A DNA stretch of 64,000 nucleotides from Sphingomonas hankyongi (GTDB lineage Bacteria > Pseudomonadota > Alphaproteobacteria > Sphingomonadales > Sphingomonadaceae), in assembly GCF_023516575.1 (NCBI RefSeq), contig NZ_JAMGBE010000002.1, positions 558,001 to 622,000 of the forward strand, written 5' to 3'. Every line of letters starts with the position of its first letter. Position 1 is the first letter of the stretch. Shown in pieces: positions 29,752-37,181 of this stretch. The position numbers and the translations under genes are program-made. The notes under the pieces were generated by a model. The model was given only the letters and a program-made list of their open reading frames with translations, was not told the origin of the DNA and did not search any database.

Positions 29752-30022
29752 CCTCTTCACCTTCCCAAATGAAGCCCCAAATCAATGATGAAACTGCCGC
29801 TAAGGACAGGGCTAGTCGCACTAGGCTAAGATCAACGTCCGGCCAGACCATGAGGTCTAACACCAGCACGAGGTTGTTCCCTGCCAGGAAAATGAAACAA
29901 ATACTGCTCCACAGTAGCAGGCGCATGCCGGTGCGTTGGAAGCTTCGGCCCAATAACCACGCACAGGCGGCGCTGGTCAGTAGGCAAAGCAAATAAACTG
30001 CGGCGGGAAAGGCTTCAGTCAT
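29732..30022 (-). CDS. DUF5985 small membrane protein (copy 1)
   Basis: A 96-residue membrane protein: AVYLLCLLTSAACAWLLGRSF, then RLLLWSSICFIFLAGNNLVL and PDVDLSLVRLALSLAAVSSL, ending in GFIWEGEE. The DLxLxR signature and three to four helices are typical of DUF5985. The ATG at 30022 overlaps the stop of the winged-helix gene by eight bases and is preceded by GGAGTGG. It probably forms a small complex with its neighbour; the role is unknown. Confidence 0.72.
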   Translation of the reverse strand: MTEAFPAAVYLLCLLTSAACAWLLGRSFQRTGMRLLLWSSICFIFLAGNNLVLVLDLMVWPDVDLSLVRLALSLAAVSSLIWGFIWEGEEDGSDSL

Positions 30023-30392
30023 TCGATCCACTCCGAAGCTTGAATGCCTCCGCAAATGCTGCTGCGCCGCTTGTGCGCGCTCTTACGATTGCACGACACA
30101 CCGTATTAGGCCGACGGCGATAGAGATCCTCAGCGCGATCAACGCTTGCTTCAGCGCCTCGGTTTGCTGGCACATAGACGGCTTCGTCGCCTTCCATGGA
30201 GACGAGCCCGACGGCGACGAGGGCCTCAAGTGCCTTCGACACCACAGCTTCGCTACCTCGCAGCCTAGCGATCAGATCTTGCCGGGCGCAGCTACCATCG
30301 CGGCGCTTGAGCATCAGCAGTAGCTCTAGCGCCCAAACCGACGGGAAGCTGGCCGTGATGAAACGAAGGGTTTCTTCGTCGGAGCTACTCAC
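30015..30392 (-). CDS. Winged-helix-like hypothetical protein upstream of DUF5985 pair
   Basis: A 125-residue soluble protein. Residues 9-75 read as a winged-helix domain: SVWALELLLMLKRR, a turn, DLIARLRGSEAVVSKALEAL as candidate recognition helices and VGLVSMEGDEAVYVPA as the wing. The basic C-terminal part may contact a partner. It starts at a GTG and overlaps the first DUF5985 gene, so it may regulate or sense through the membrane pair. No named family recognised. Confidence 0.65.
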   Translation of the reverse strand: MSSSDEETLRFITASFPSVWALELLLMLKRRDGSCARQDLIARLRGSEAVVSKALEALVAVGLVSMEGDEAVYVPANRGAEASVDRAEDLYRRRPNTVCRAIVRARTSGAAAFAEAFKLRSGSND

Positions 30393-30621
30393 GCGCTCCG
30401 TACCGCCCGCACAGACTGCATAGCGGGTTCCCTAAAATCCCGATCCTCCAATGGCAACCATTGCTCCATCTCGCGCCTTCTCAACGGCCCCAATAGGTCG
30501 AAAGCGGACGCACAGTTTAATTGCCTGCAATGGGATCGGAAGCACACGCAGTTCCGGCCAGTGGAACGCCTCAGTGATTTACCCGACTGACATTGCGGCC
30601 GGCCCGGAACAGCCATCAGCA

Positions 30622-31590
30622 ATGAAGCAAATGTCGATCGCGCCCATTGCCGCGGCGCTCCTCCTTTCCGGCAGCGCAGCAGCCGAGCAGGTCGCGCTGA
30701 ACGGCCGTCCCATCCTAAAGGTCGCCACAAAGCTGAAGCCCGGGCAATATGTCTGGGAGCCGGGGCGAGCGCTGAGCGGCCCGGCCCTCGTCGTCGTCAA
30801 TCTCCATACGCAGCGGCTGCTGTTCTTCCGCAACGGGGTACCTATTGCCGCGTCGACCGTGTCGTCGGGGAAGACGGGACATGAAACGCCGACGGGCGTG
30901 TTCACCATCCTGCAGAAGAACGAGAACCATTTTTCCAAGACCTACAACAATGCGCCGATGCCCAACATGCAGCGCCTCACCTGGAAGGGCGTCGCGCTGC
31001 ACGCCGGGAACCTCCCTGGCTATCCCGCCTCGCATGGATGCGTCCGACTGCCCCTCGCCTTTTCCAAGCTATTGTTCGGCGAGACGGCGGTCGGGATGAC
31101 CGTGGTCATAACGAGCCATCCCGACTTCCCCCACGAAGCTTCGCCGCCGGACCTGGAAGTTGAGGCGGCGCGCAGCCGAGCGTCCCTCGCAAACGCAAAA
31201 TACGAATGGCATCCGGAGCGCGGGCCGGACTTGAACGGGGACGCGATCGTTTCGGTCGTCGTCAGCAAGGCGGACCATCAGGCGGTCGTGATGAAAGGCG
31301 GCGCGAAGATCGGATCGGCGCCCGTCTACGTCCGCGGCAACGTGGTCGGAGCAGAAGCCTATGTCCTGGAATCGTGGGACCACAGCGGGCAGCATTGGGT
31401 GAAGCTGCACTTTTCCGAGACTGGGAAAGGGACGGTTACGAAGCCGAATGAGGCGGAGCATTTCGATGCCCCCACGCAGTTCCGCCATGACCTTCATACT
31501 GTGTTGCGGCCCGGGAGCATCGTCGTCGTCACGCCAGCGAGCCTGCGATCGGGCTTACCCGGCACGCGGGAAACCGTCTTCGAGGGTTGA
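30622..31590 (+). CDS. L,D-transpeptidase (YkuD domain), secreted
   Basis: A 322-residue cell-wall enzyme with a signal peptide ending near GSAAAEQ. The YkuD domain spans about residues 50-160: LVVVNLHTQRLLFFRNG opens it and the catalytic HAGNLPGYPASHGCVRLP supplies His and Cys. L,D-transpeptidases make 3-3 crosslinks or attach proteins to peptidoglycan. The C-terminal half (about 200-300) is an extra domain of unknown type. ATG 30622 begins the signal peptide; the open frame extends further upstream without support. Confidence 0.9.
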   Translation: MKQMSIAPIAAALLLSGSAAAEQVALNGRPILKVATKLKPGQYVWEPGRALSGPALVVVNLHTQRLLFFRNGVPIAASTVSSGKTGHETPTGVFTILQKNENHFSKTYNNAPMPNMQRLTWKGVALHAGNLPGYPASHGCVRLPLAFSKLLFGETAVGMTVVITSHPDFPHEASPPDLEVEAARSRASLANAKYEWHPERGPDLNGDAIVSVVVSKADHQAVVMKGGAKIGSAPVYVRGNVVGAEAYVLESWDHSGQHWVKLHFSETGKGTVTKPNEAEHFDAPTQFRHDLHTVLRPGSIVVVTPASLRSGLPGTRETVFEG

Positions 31591-31621
31591 GCCTAAAAGA
31601 TCGCGAGGACCAAGGCCGAGG

Positions 31622-31873
31622 CTAGACTTCGCTGAGATAGGCCCGCAACCACTTTCGCTGCTCTTCGCCGAACCGCCAGTCGAGGCGGCGCTGAAGGAAG
31701 CCAGCGAGGTAATTCATCACCTGCTCGCGAGGGAAACCGGGCGGCGTCCCGTAATCCGCCAGCCGCGCGTAGATGCGCTGGGAAAGGAACTCGATGACGT
31801 CCCAGTTGGCGGCGGGTTCCTCCTCCGCGGCCAGGATGGCGGACAATTCGGTTCTCAGCTCATCGACGGTCAT
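31622..31873 (-). CDS. Small hypothetical protein
   Basis: An 83-residue soluble, acidic and helical protein: MTVDELRTELSAILAAEEE, then FLSQRIYARL and LAGFLQRRLDWRFGEEQR. No signal peptide or membrane segment. Start at ATG 31873 is chosen because residues upstream in the open frame are low-complexity. It converges with the L,D-transpeptidase gene. Function not recognised. Confidence 0.55.
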   Translation of the reverse strand: MTVDELRTELSAILAAEEEPAANWDVIEFLSQRIYARLADYGTPPGFPREQVMNYLAGFLQRRLDWRFGEEQRKWLRAYLSEV

Positions 31874-32134
31874 GTTCGTTAGCCGCAGACTAACGACGCG
31901 CGTTGTGCCCGCTTCACCGATTGCGACGGCACCTGCGCCGATTGCGACAGCGAAACGCGACCTGGCAGGCAGCGGCCGCAAAGCCCCTAACCCACTTTAA
32001 TTCCATTGTTTTTCCGAATCGCGTATAATTGCCCGGGGACTCGCTCTTCCCATCCCAGCAGGCGAGCCCTCATGCCCTATGCGGCTCGGCGCGATACCCC
32101 TCCGCCGGGCCGCATCCCTTATGAGACCTTCGAT

Positions 32135-32323
32135 CTAGAACAGCAGGCTGTAGCCTCCGACCAAAGTAATGAAGGTGGCGGAGGTGGTCGCGATCATCAT
32201 GCCCGCAACACGCGGCAGCAGTTCCGAGCCAGGACGACGGCTTTCGCGTGCAGCGTCGCGATTCTCGGGAAGGCACTCAGTGCGGACCAGCAGCGTGGCG
32301 TCGACGATTGCGGCGTCAGCCAT
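32135..32323 (-). CDS. Small single-span membrane protein
   Basis: A 62-residue protein with a polar, Arg/Glu-rich N-terminal half and a C-terminal hydrophobic helix (about residues 40-62, MMIATTSATFITLVGGYSLLF). Its ATG overlaps the stop region of the preceding 43-residue gene by eight bases and has little ribosome site of its own, which suggests translational coupling. Together the two look like a secreted peptide and a membrane partner. No family known to me. Confidence 0.5.
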   Translation of the reverse strand: MADAAIVDATLLVRTECLPENRDAARESRRPGSELLPRVAGMMIATTSATFITLVGGYSLLF

Positions 32324-32447
32324 TGACCGGGGCCTGGAGGGTGCTGGCCTGGGCCGGACCGACGGCAGCGCCGACCGCCAGCGTGCTCATGGCGAAGGCG
32401 GCGACGAGGGCAACGAGCGTGCGCTTGGACGAGGACTGAACCGACAT
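32316..32447 (-). CDS. Very small secreted peptide precursor
   Basis: A 43-residue ORF with GGGAG seven bases before its ATG. It has a textbook signal peptide: basic SSSKR, a hydrophobic core of about 18 residues and a predicted cleavage after PAQA. That would leave only about nine residues (STLQAPVNG). The next gene starts inside its end. It lies downstream of the mreB paralogue on the same strand. Coding status is inferred from start, signal and coupling, not homology. Confidence 0.55.
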   Translation of the reverse strand: MSVQSSSKRTLVALVAAFAMSTLAVGAAVGPAQASTLQAPVNG

Positions 32448-32612
32448 TTGAATTCTCCCATTTTTGTTGTCCCGCATCACTTGCGGGCCATGATGGAAGC
32501 TATTCAAAGGCCGTGCCAATGGCGGAAAAGCTTGCTTTTCCGATGAATTGCCGGGCGACACCGAAGCGTTTCAGCCGAGAGTTGGGAGATATTCCCAACC
32601 CGTTCCCGCGGT

Positions 32613-33656
32613 TCACGCCGCGCAAAGCGCGCCCCGGAACTCCGCGTCCTCCAGCATCCTGCCTGCGCCCAACGCGACGGAGAGAAGAGGGGTTTCGGTC
32701 ACGCGAACCTGGAGCCCGGTCTCGTCCGCAAGCACTTTGTCGATGTTGCGCAGAAGCGAGCCGCCGCCGGTCATCGTTATGCCCTGGTCGATGACGTCGG
32801 ACGCAATTTCCGGAGATGCGTGCTCAAGGGCGCTCATGACAGTCTCGACGATATGGTCGATAGGCTCGCGAAGGGCCTCCGCGATCTCCTGCTGACTGAT
32901 GCTGATCTCTTGCGGACATCCGCTTGATACGGCGCGCCCGCGTACCGGACCCACGATGTGGGCGCTTTCAGGCGTGGCAGCAGCAGATCCGATCTGCTGC
33001 TTGATGCGTTCCGCCGCGCCGTCGCCGATCACCAGATTGTGCCTGCGGCGGACATAAGAGGCGATCGCCTCGTCCATCTTGTCGCCGCCGATGCGCACCG
33101 ACGTGCCGTAGGTCAGCGTCTTCAGCGAAGTGATACCCACTTCCGTCGTCCCGCCGCCAATGTCGACCACCATAGCACCGATCGGTTCGGCGACGGGCAG
33201 GCCAGCTCCGATGGCCGCCGCGAGAGGCTCATCGACGAGCCATACCTCCCGCCCGCCGGCATTGAGCGCGGCCGCCCGGATCGCCCTGCGCTCGACGGAC
33301 GTCGCCGCGGACGGCACGCATATGACGATCTCCGGCCCGCGCGACACCCTGGAATGCACGCCGTCGGCCTTCGCGATGAAATGCTGGATCATGGCCTCGG
33401 CGATTTCGAGGTCGTTGATCACGCCGCCAGTCAGCGGCCGGTACGTCCGGATATTGTCCGACGTCTTGCCGGTCAGGATCTTGGCGTCGCGACCCACCGC
33501 GAACACGCGGCGAACGCCGTCGACGGCCTCGATTGCAACGACGGACGGTTCGTCAACGACGATGCCCTGCCCAGGGACATATACGAGTGTGTTGGCCGTC
33601 CCCAAGTCAATTGCGAGGCCGGATGCGCCTGACGAGCCGAAGAAGTTGAAGTCCAT
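32613..33656 (-). CDS. mreB: MreB/Mbl-type actin-like rod-shape protein (paralogue in accessory region)
   Basis: A 347-residue MreB family protein. The phosphate-1 motif [13 protein letters not shown], phosphate-2 [13 protein letters not shown] and adenosine motif [15 protein letters not shown] are intact, so it should bind ATP and polymerise under the membrane. A second mreB lies at 48508-49545; the two are clearly homologous throughout. No mreC or mreD is adjacent to either. This copy sits in the interval that separates ftsH from tilS, diverging from two lipoprotein genes. Confidence 0.9.
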   Translation of the reverse strand: MDFNFFGSSGASGLAIDLGTANTLVYVPGQGIVVDEPSVVAIEAVDGVRRVFAVGRDAKILTGKTSDNIRTYRPLTGGVINDLEIAEAMIQHFIAKADGVHSRVSRGPEIVICVPSAATSVERRAIRAAALNAGGREVWLVDEPLAAAIGAGLPVAEPIGAMVVDIGGGTTEVGITSLKTLTYGTSVRIGGDKMDEAIASYVRRRHNLVIGDGAAERIKQQIGSAAATPESAHIVGPVRGRAVSSGCPQEISISQQEIAEALREPIDHIVETVMSALEHASPEIASDVIDQGITMTGGGSLLRNIDKVLADETGLQVRVTETPLLSVALGAGRMLEDAEFRGALCAA

Positions 33657-33824
33657 GGCGGCTGCTGTCCCGAGGAGCGCATTGGTGGCTCAGCGAGGTG
33701 CCTGTTGGCATCGGGAAATCTGCTGAGGATTCAATAGGGTATCTGCTCGCCCCATCGACTTGACCGAATTGCGCAACCCAAAGGCAATTCGATGCGTTAG
33801 CGCGACGAACAGAGGGATTAGTAT

Positions 33825-34316
33825 ATGCGTACTAAATATTGCGTCGCGCTTTGCGCAATCGCGTTGCTTTCCGCCTGCAAGACAGCATCGAGTGCTGCGG
33901 ATGGCGTGAAAAGCGCCGGTTCAGCAGTCGCGGATGGGGTCGGCAGCGTCACCACATCGCTGGTTAACGTAAATCTTTCGAACGTTCTGAACGATCTCGC
34001 GCTCGACCTTAAGATCGACAAGGCGAACATCCCGATCAACGCCCAAATCCCGATCACGGTCGCTGCAAATGTGTGCGGCGTATCGATCAACATCTTGTCG
34101 ATCGGCGCAGGCGGCGGATCCAGCCAGGGCTGCACCGCCAACAGCATCTCGCCGGAACTGAAGCAGTATATCCAGCAGCAGCTAGCCGCGAACGGCAATG
34201 TCGGCGGGGGTGCGCAAACCAATACGGGCACGACCACGCAGCAGCCGCAACCCCTGGTTTCGCCCACGCCGCAGCCGGGGACCGAGGCGCCCGGCACCAC
34301 AACTCCACAGCAGTAA
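33825..34316 (+). CDS. Lipoprotein with chaplin-like segment (copy 1)
   Basis: A 163-residue lipoprotein; the lipobox LLSAC puts the lipid on Cys18. A region of coiled Ala/Ser/Gly is followed by VNVNLSNVLNDLALDL and then PINAQIPITVAANVCGVSIN, with a second cysteine 18 residues after the first. That beta-strand pattern and Cys spacing resemble Streptomyces chaplins. The tail is Thr/Pro/Gln rich. It is a tandem paralogue of the next gene, 20 bases downstream. Function unknown; an adhesive or surface-active role is only a guess. Confidence 0.68.
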   Translation: MRTKYCVALCAIALLSACKTASSAADGVKSAGSAVADGVGSVTTSLVNVNLSNVLNDLALDLKIDKANIPINAQIPITVAANVCGVSINILSIGAGGGSSQGCTANSISPELKQYIQQQLAANGNVGGGAQTNTGTTTQQPQPLVSPTPQPGTEAPGTTTPQQ

Positions 34317-34336
34317 AGTTCAACGGGAGGATCGGA

Positions 34337-34795
34337 ATGTCAGCAACTTCCTGGAAGTTGGCTATCGCGGCGGCAACCGCCGCATCGCTCGCCATCGGCG
34401 GATGCAAATCGCAGTCCGCGGCCCCGGTCTCGGCCGGAGACACTGCCGCCGGCTCGCCGACCGGAACGAGTGGCGGTTCCGGAACGGGCGGGACCAGCGT
34501 CCCGACTTTGGTCAGCGTGAACCTCCAGAATGTTCTCAACAACCTGTCGGTCGAGCTGAATGTGAATCGCGACAATATTCCCGTCACCGCTCAGGTGCCG
34601 ATCGACGTCGCCGCCAGCGTGTGCGGCGTATCGGTGAGCGCGCTGGCGGCGTCCGTAGCCAACGGCCACGCAAGTTGCACCGCGACAACGACGTCTTCAC
34701 AGCTCTCTCAAGCCGTTCAGCAGCAGATTGCGTCGGGGGGATCTGTCACCGGCGGCGACCAGAACATGGGATCGCCGACGACGAACCAGATGTAG
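34337..34795 (+). CDS. Lipoprotein with chaplin-like segment (copy 2)
   Basis: A 152-residue lipoprotein (lipobox LAIGGC, Cys23) with a Gly/Thr/Ser linker. VSVNLQNVLNNLSVELNVN and PVTAQVPIDVAASVCGVSVS align with copy 1 at nearly every position, and the two cysteines are spaced C-x17-C as in chaplins. GGGAGG precedes the ATG. The pair probably arose by tandem duplication. The downstream oxidoreductase gene follows after 63 bases. Confidence 0.7.
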   Translation: MSATSWKLAIAAATAASLAIGGCKSQSAAPVSAGDTAAGSPTGTSGGSGTGGTSVPTLVSVNLQNVLNNLSVELNVNRDNIPVTAQVPIDVAASVCGVSVSALAASVANGHASCTATTTSSQLSQAVQQQIASGGSVTGGDQNMGSPTTNQM

Positions 34796-34858
34796 CGAAC
34801 ACGGGCCGAGGATTCGCAAAACAGCGGTTTTCCTATAACCGTCCCGGCAGGGGGCGGC

Positions 34859-35977
34859 TTGAAGGATCCCATTGCCATCGTTGGCGCCGGCATTGCCGGT
34901 GCCTATCTCGCCTACCGGCTTGCACGCGACGGGCACGCGGTCCTGGTCGTCGACGATGCGCGGCCCGGACGCGCGACGGGCTGGAACCCGGGCGGCATCA
35001 ACCCGCTGCACGGGCCCGGATTTCCCGGAGCGATGGAGGGCTTCTACCGCGACGCCTTCCGCTTGCATGCCGAGCATCACGAATATGTCCAAGCGCGTTC
35101 GGGTACCGACTTCGGCTGGCGCGTGGTGGACCGTCTTTTCCTCGCGAAGGACGAGCAGGAGGCGGTCCAGCTAAGGAGTCTCGCCGACAAGTATAACGAG
35201 CTGGAAGGCTTCTCCGCGCAATGGATGGACCCGGCCGAAATAGGCCGATGGGACGCGCGTGTGGGCGAATCCTGGGTTGGCGGACTGATGACGAGGGGCA
35301 ACGTACGCGTGGATGCCGAGCGGTACAGGCAGGCGTTGCTCGCCGTCGCCGGGTCGATGGGCGCGGAGATCATAAGCGGCACGCTGAAGGCGGTGGCGAC
35401 GCGAGACAGGGCGATCGAGAGTATCGACTGGGGACACGGCGCGGTCGCGATCCGTCATCTCTGCATGGCTACCGGCTCCAGGTCTGACGACCCGATCGCG
35501 GGCTGGTCACCCGGCAAGATCGTCCCGGTGACACCGGCGATCGGCGATCTCCTGCTGGTCAGATCAAGCGATGCACCGCCGTTGGCCGATGTCAGCAACG
35601 GGCTGACGGCCATCTATCAGCATGACGGCGATCATTTCTGGATCGGTGGAACCGTTCGCGCCGACGGTCCGCTCGGCGAAACGAGCGAGACGATCGAGCG
35701 CGCACTACTGGCCGGGGCGCATTCGCTCATGCCGGGGTGGAAAGCGCCTGAAGTGGTCGCTCGTTCTTCGGCCGCAAGGCCCGCCACAGCCGATGGATTG
35801 CCCGCAGTCGGGCAGACGCCTAATTACGCAAACGGCTGGATCATCAATGGCCTGGGGGGCAAGGGCATCTTGTTATCGGCGTGGACCGCGGAAATCGTCG
35901 CGAGAATGATCGGCGCCGAGGCGGCGCTCAACGAATTCGCGACAGTGTCACCTGATCGGCCGGCCGACCATGGCTGA
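34859..35977 (+). CDS. FAD-dependent amine/amino-acid oxidoreductase (DAO family)
   Basis: A 372-residue flavoenzyme. VGAGIAGAYLA (residues 8-18) is the dinucleotide fold, and the closing NGLGGKGILLSAWTAEIVA is the second FAD contact typical of D-amino acid/glycine oxidases. It starts at TTG 34859 with AGGGGGCGG just upstream; translation from there begins at MKDPIAIVGAG. Its end overlaps the next gene by eight bases, so oxidoreductase and PLP enzyme are one unit. It likely oxidises a C-N bond of an amino acid or amine in the pathway of the NRPS gene opposite; substrate unknown. Confidence 0.82.
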   Translation: MKDPIAIVGAGIAGAYLAYRLARDGHAVLVVDDARPGRATGWNPGGINPLHGPGFPGAMEGFYRDAFRLHAEHHEYVQARSGTDFGWRVVDRLFLAKDEQEAVQLRSLADKYNELEGFSAQWMDPAEIGRWDARVGESWVGGLMTRGNVRVDAERYRQALLAVAGSMGAEIISGTLKAVATRDRAIESIDWGHGAVAIRHLCMATGSRSDDPIAGWSPGKIVPVTPAIGDLLLVRSSDAPPLADVSNGLTAIYQHDGDHFWIGGTVRADGPLGETSETIERALLAGAHSLMPGWKAPEVVARSSAARPATADGLPAVGQTPNYANGWIINGLGGKGILLSAWTAEIVARMIGAEAALNEFATVSPDRPADHG

Positions 35978-37181
35978 AAGCTACAGGCTCATCTGCAAGG
36001 ACTGCGGCTCGGACCAGTCGGCGACCTTCGCGTCCTTCTGCGATTGCGGCGGCCTCATCGAAGCTCGCTACGATCTCGGCTCGGTCAGGCTGCGCGACAG
36101 CGACGATCCTCACCAACGCTATTTCGACCTGCTGCCCGTGCGGGACCAGTCCCTCCTCGCGCCGGGCATAAGGACGCGCACCGTTCACGCCCGCAACCTC
36201 GGGTTGCGGCTTGGGCTCAACCATCTTTACCTCAAGGACGAAACCGAAAACCGCACCGGCACGACGAAGGACCGGATGGCGGCCGTGGCGCTGCCCTTCC
36301 TCTATGAAGGAGGTGTCCGGCATTTCTGCACATCCTCGACCGGCAACAGCTCGACAAGCTACGCGCAGGCGATGGGGCAGATCCCGGAAATGCAGATGGA
36401 GCTGTTCACCGCGGAGGACTTCAAGGACCGCGTCCACTATGCCGCGACGCCGCAGGTTCGGCATCATGTGCTCAGGGAAGCGAGCTTCGTCGACGCGGGC
36501 GACCATTCCATCACTTATGCGCGGGAGAATGGGCTCGTTGCCGAGCGCGGCTTCTTCAACCTTGGCCGGCGCGAGGGCCTAAAGCTGCCCTGGCTGGAAG
36601 CGCTCGAACAGGTCTCCCGGTCGATCGACTGGTACGTGCAAGCGGTATCGAGCGCGATGGGGGTCCACGGAGTTTACAAGGCCGCCAAGGAAGCCGTCAC
36701 GATCGGCGCGGCCGCCAAGGTGCCGAGCCTGCTCTGCGTGCAGCAGGAAAGCTGCCGGCCCATGGTGCACGCCTGGGAAGAGGGCAGCACAACCATCCAG
36801 CCTCATCATATCGTTAAGCGTCCGACCGGGATTGCCGAAGCGATCCTGCGCGGAAACCCGACCAAGGCTTACCCGATCATCCGCGAAATCGTCGTCGAAA
36901 GCAGCGGGACCATGAACTCGGTCAACGACGCGGAAATCCGCGAAGCGCAGGCGCTTGTGCTCGAAGATGAGGGGATCAAGATCTGCCCTTCCGCAGCGAC
37001 CGCCGTCGCCGGGCTGATCAAGCTGGCAAAGAGCAGCGATGCGCTAGCTGACCAGAAGATCCTGGTGAACCTGACTGGAAGTGTCCGCGAGGGCGCCACC
37101 CCCGCTCCCATCGATCAATGGTGGGAAAAAGGTGCCGACGAATGGGTGGAAGCCGGGCAGCCGGTTGATCTGCCTGCCTAG
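35970..37181 (+). CDS. PLP-dependent threonine-synthase-like enzyme
   Basis: A 403-residue fold-type II PLP enzyme. An N-terminal zinc ribbon (Cys9, Cys12, Cys24, Cys26) precedes the core. The probable Schiff-base lysine is Lys100 in GTTKDRMA, the phosphate cup is TSSTGNS (121-127) and the C-terminal LNLTG-type segment is VNLTGSVREG. It resembles threonine synthases and cysteate synthases, which do beta or gamma replacement on phosphorylated amino acids. The window shows no thrA or thrB beside it, and it is coupled to an oxidoreductase and faces an NRPS gene, so a secondary-metabolite role is more likely. Confidence 0.82.
   Translation: MAESYRLICKDCGSDQSATFASFCDCGGLIEARYDLGSVRLRDSDDPHQRYFDLLPVRDQSLLAPGIRTRTVHARNLGLRLGLNHLYLKDETENRTGTTKDRMAAVALPFLYEGGVRHFCTSSTGNSSTSYAQAMGQIPEMQMELFTAEDFKDRVHYAATPQVRHHVLREASFVDAGDHSITYARENGLVAERGFFNLGRREGLKLPWLEALEQVSRSIDWYVQAVSSAMGVHGVYKAAKEAVTIGAAAKVPSLLCVQQESCRPMVHAWEEGSTTIQPHHIVKRPTGIAEAILRGNPTKAYPIIREIVVESSGTMNSVNDAEIREAQALVLEDEGIKICPSAATAVAGLIKLAKSSDALADQKILVNLTGSVREGATPAPIDQWWEKGADEWVEAGQPVDLPA

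Noticed and set aside
32024-32029. TATAAT hexamer after the small genes
   Set aside because: The nearest TTGTTT is only 12 bases upstream, too close for a sigma-70 -35 element, and no supported gene follows on the plus strand.
34859-35977. Reading the FAD enzyme as thiamine-pathway glycine oxidase ThiO
   Set aside because: No thi genes are nearby and the gene is coupled to a PLP enzyme; a general DAO-family call is safer.
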